In this document: positions 19,027-20,945 of the stretch, one piece after another
Layout: every line of letters begins with the position of its first letter
How positions within the stretch are numbered: the stretch's first letter is position 1
DNA from: Plakobranchus ocellatus
Lineage: Eukaryota > Mollusca > Gastropoda > Plakobranchidae
Assembly (NCBI GenBank): GCA_019648995.1
Contig: BLXT01008007.1
Location: 4,813 to 25,757, forward strand
Direction: 5' to 3'
DNA: 20,945 nucleotides
Notes under the pieces: model-generated
What the model was told of the DNA's origin: nothing
What the model saw: only the letters and a program-made list of their open reading frames with translations
The model's database searches: none
Program-made: the position numbers and the translations under genes

Positions 19027-19237
19027 CGCACAAACGTTCGGAAAGCATTTCCGGTTGGCAGTTACTACTGCGGAGAAAAGATTGAATAAATTGATGCCAA
19101 GAATTCTTCAAACATTAAATCATAGAGAAGTTTTCAGACGTTTGAATTATTCTTACGCAAACTTTTGTGGACAGCATAGACATATTCACATTTTTGTGAA
19201 TTTTATTGGCGCCCCACGAAAAACGTTACTGGTGTAA
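19027..19237 (+). CDS. Possible terminal exon, unknown protein
   Basis: A strong acceptor CTCTTTTGCTTGGGTTGCAG ends at 19026. In the frame starting at 19028 there are 69 codons to TAA 19235-19237, encoding a basic, His/Arg/Phe-containing stretch (AQTFGKHFRLAVTTAEKRLN at its start) with no recognised domain. AATAAA follows at 19475-19480. It would need a phase-2 upstream exon. An alternative frame from 19027 reads 20 codons to a stop. Chance origin is quite possible. Confidence 0.25.
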
Positions 19238-19660
19238 CACTTTTGCCCTTAGGTCCTTTAGAGTGAGATGAGTAAATATGAACACCAGGCAGCCAAAATT
19301 CGAAGAAATGTGATGTTTTAGATAGTTTAAACTGAAACAAATTTAGATCTAGATCTGTCAAGCTTTAAACACTGAAGGCGCATCGATGCCCATCGATCAA
19401 GATTGATTGAAAATCGTTGTTTTGGAATCATGTAATGTGCATATACTTTTACAATCCCTAGAATAGCCGTATTCAATAAAAACTCTATTAAAATCTAGGA
19501 AGTTAGACCAAATAAAAAAAAAGGTCCTCTGTTTTGAATTTTTTTTTCCTTCAGGGGTCAAGTTATTTGAACTAGATCACACGAAAAATCGTATGTCTAG
19601 CAAGAGAAGTGACTATGGAAGAAACAGTGAGAGAAGGGAAATGCAGACGCCAAGTCTCGT
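19238..19660. other. AT-rich stretch; 3'UTR if the preceding exon is real
   Basis: Contains tagatctagatct near 19344 and a catcgatgcccatcgatc word near 19381. No gene seen. Confidence 0.4.
19475..19480 (+). promoter_or_regulatory. Candidate polyadenylation signal
   Basis: AATAAA about 240 bases beyond the stop of the possible exon ending at 19237. Meaningful only if that exon is real. Confidence 0.2.
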
Positions 19661-19667
19661 CGGTGAG

Positions 19668-19689
19668 GATGATGATGATGATGATGATG
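19668..19689. repeat. (GAT)n microsatellite
   Basis: About seven GAT units. Frames on either strand give poly-Met or poly-Ser and are artefacts. Confidence 0.9.
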
Positions 19690-19921
19690 GTCGTGACATT
19701 AAAAAAAAATGAGAACTATGGTAGCAATAAAATGCGACTTGGTCATGATTGGACACAGAGAAAAAATTGTAAAAAGAAATATCTATTTCGCAAACACAAG
19801 GTGGGGTTAATGGGCTAAGGTTACAAAGGGTAACTTCGAAGAGGACAACTAGAACATCAACCACAACCATTATTAAATACTGCTACGTTATCTATATCAA
19901 CTACAACTTACTCCCATTCTG

Positions 19922-20119
19922 ACAACTACTATAAAACAAACTGCATCGATTATCACTCCCAGTACAACTGCAACTCCTAGAGCGCTCATGAGACCTACAA
20001 TTGCAAGGACTACCACAGCTCGAAGTGTGATATCTATGAATCTTAGAAGGAGCATTCGACCTACAACTACAAGGACTTCTACAGCTCGCAGCCCAACATC
20101 TAACGCAATCTCAAGAAGA
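19922..20119 (+). repeat. 66-bp tandem repeat, two clear copies plus one decayed, in an open Thr-rich frame
   Basis: GACCTACAA at 19992 and 20058 starts clearly similar 66-base copies that also share AAGGACT and ACAGCTCG. A more diverged copy precedes them (19922-19987). The plus frame is open from 19877 to TAG 20180-20182. It encodes Thr/Arg/Ser-rich 22-residue units (RPTIARTTTARS, then RPTTTRTSTARS). An ATG lies at 19988 and gives 64 residues. This could be a scrap of a mucin-like exon or a minisatellite that happens to keep frame. No splice signals or family support coding. Confidence 0.45.
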
Positions 20120-20182
20120 GCACCAAGTTCAATCTCAGTAAAATACGCATCGTATCAGAAAGCATATTACCGAGTAGACTAG

Positions 20183-20473
20183 AACCAGTCCAGCTTCCGA
20201 GTTCGAACGACGACGAAACGAACCACAGCGGGACATAGTGGGACAAAACTCATCTATTATGAAGTCTTTATAATGCTACAACAAAACATCATAACACTAT
20301 GATGCTGAAGACACAAAGAACATATAATAATAACAATTCTGACTGAACTCGTTTAAAGTATTGTAAATTTTAATGATGCAAAACCATTATTTTGAGACAA
20401 AAAGATACTTCTTAGGACACACAGTATTTTAACAAAGTTTGCGATTGAAGTCAGTTACAATGACGCATCCGAC
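20183..20473. other. Unannotated stretch
   Basis: Starts with a CpG-containing segment (gttcgaacgacgacgaaacg) and a duplicated GGGACA at 20231 and 20241, then becomes AT-rich. No gene seen. Confidence 0.4.
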
Positions 20474-20688
20474 GTGATCAAATGCAATCTAACGACCATG
20501 TCGACAAAACATGTCGTGATCAAATGCAATCTAACGAGCATGTCGACAAGTAGACAAAACATGTGATCAAATGGAATCTTACAAGCATGTTGACAAAAAA
20601 TGTCGTGATCAAATGCAATGTGAGAAATATGTCGACAAAACATGTGGTAATAAAATGCAATCTATGAAATTTATTGACAAAAAAGTAA
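20474..20688. repeat. 42-bp tandem repeat, about five copies
   Basis: GTGATCAAATGCAATCT recurs at 20474, 20516, 20563, 20605 and, mutated, 20647 (periods 42, 47, 42, 42). Each unit also carries ATGTCGACAAAA or a variant. The 47-base step is a small insertion (agtag). Because 42 is a multiple of three, both minus-strand frames stay open for about 60 codons without being genes. Confidence 0.9.
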
Positions 20689-20945
20689 TATCGCTGGAGC
20701 ATTCAGCATGAATGTTGTGGGAGACTTTGCTCCAAACGGTCAACTAAACGCAAATACGTGCCTGAATAACTCTGAAACTCCCTGAGAGTTTCACAGTAAG
20801 AGTTGAACTATTTCACAATATGAGGAAGATAATGAGCATGTTTTGAACTTCTCTCTTGTCTTCTGGATTGGACTTAAAAGCAGTATGTTCTATTTTTACA
20901 ATATATAATTTGTAGATAGGAGGTAACTCCGTGCAAAAAAAAAAA
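20689..20945. other. Window end, no gene; terminal poly-A
   Basis: AT-rich and ends in eleven As. Contains an inverted word gaaactcc-ctgagagtttc near 20772-20792. The A-run and the CT-run at base 1 suggest the sequence may be bounded by assembly breaks at simple repeats. Confidence 0.4.

Noticed and set aside
20474..20688. A CRISPR-like array
   Set aside because: There are no unique spacers; the whole 42-base unit is repeated and the host is eukaryotic.

Overview
This window is eukaryotic, almost certainly metazoan, nuclear DNA. It is AT-rich and intron-bearing. It is full of (CT)n/(GA)n, (GACA)n, (GATA)n and CTG/CAC-rich tracts, carries a tRNA-derived SINE with a clear target-site duplication, and has only one gene body that is unambiguous by reading alone. 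The texture (very abundant CT/GA repeats, scattered tctagatct words, a huge TALM-type ankyrin array) fits a mollusc, perhaps a gastropod. That placement is inference and cannot be proved from the sequence.

Layout. 1-580: stacked CT/TATC microsatellites, lying downstream of the main gene. 582-4425 (minus): one long uninterrupted exon encoding about 37 ankyrin repeats. Its core is 16 near-identical 66-residue (198-bp) pairs in which a Cys-type and a Ser-type repeat alternate strictly. A good splice acceptor at 4426 and an in-frame stop at 4524-4526 suggest this is the last exon of a spliced gene with its 5' part at higher coordinates. 4557-4996: a GA-rich tract and a SINE (4710-4982, minus) between 14-bp direct repeats, which would lie inside that intron.

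5440-6910: a CpG-containing stretch with a textbook short first coding exon on the plus strand (5924-5945, AAAATGGCGGAC...GAG|GTGAGT). Around it are at least five dispersed copies of a motif ATGTCCG...TCACAACYGACA, enclosed by a short imperfect inverted repeat. 6975-7495: a partial direct duplication, a compound GA/GACA microsatellite and an ~84-bp-arm inverted repeat able to fold into a long hairpin.

7600-20945: mostly non-coding DNA with several local tandem repeats: 34 bp x5 at 9459, ~224 bp x3 at 13702, a TGATTTCTT/CTG-rich minisatellite at 15466, CAC/CAT-rich at 17637, 66 bp at 19922, and 42 bp x5 at 20474. There are also large polypurine (12.3-12.9 kb) and polypyrimidine (14.8-15.05 kb) blocks. 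Three short open stretches next to plausible acceptors (8653-8755 plus, 17118-17456 minus, 19027-19237 plus) are possible exons but are weakly supported. I could not join any of them into one gene by phase.

The most notable items are the alternating, apparently homogenised ankyrin array and the repeated-motif cluster around the candidate first exon. No bacterial-type system, CRISPR array, rRNA or intact tRNA gene was seen.
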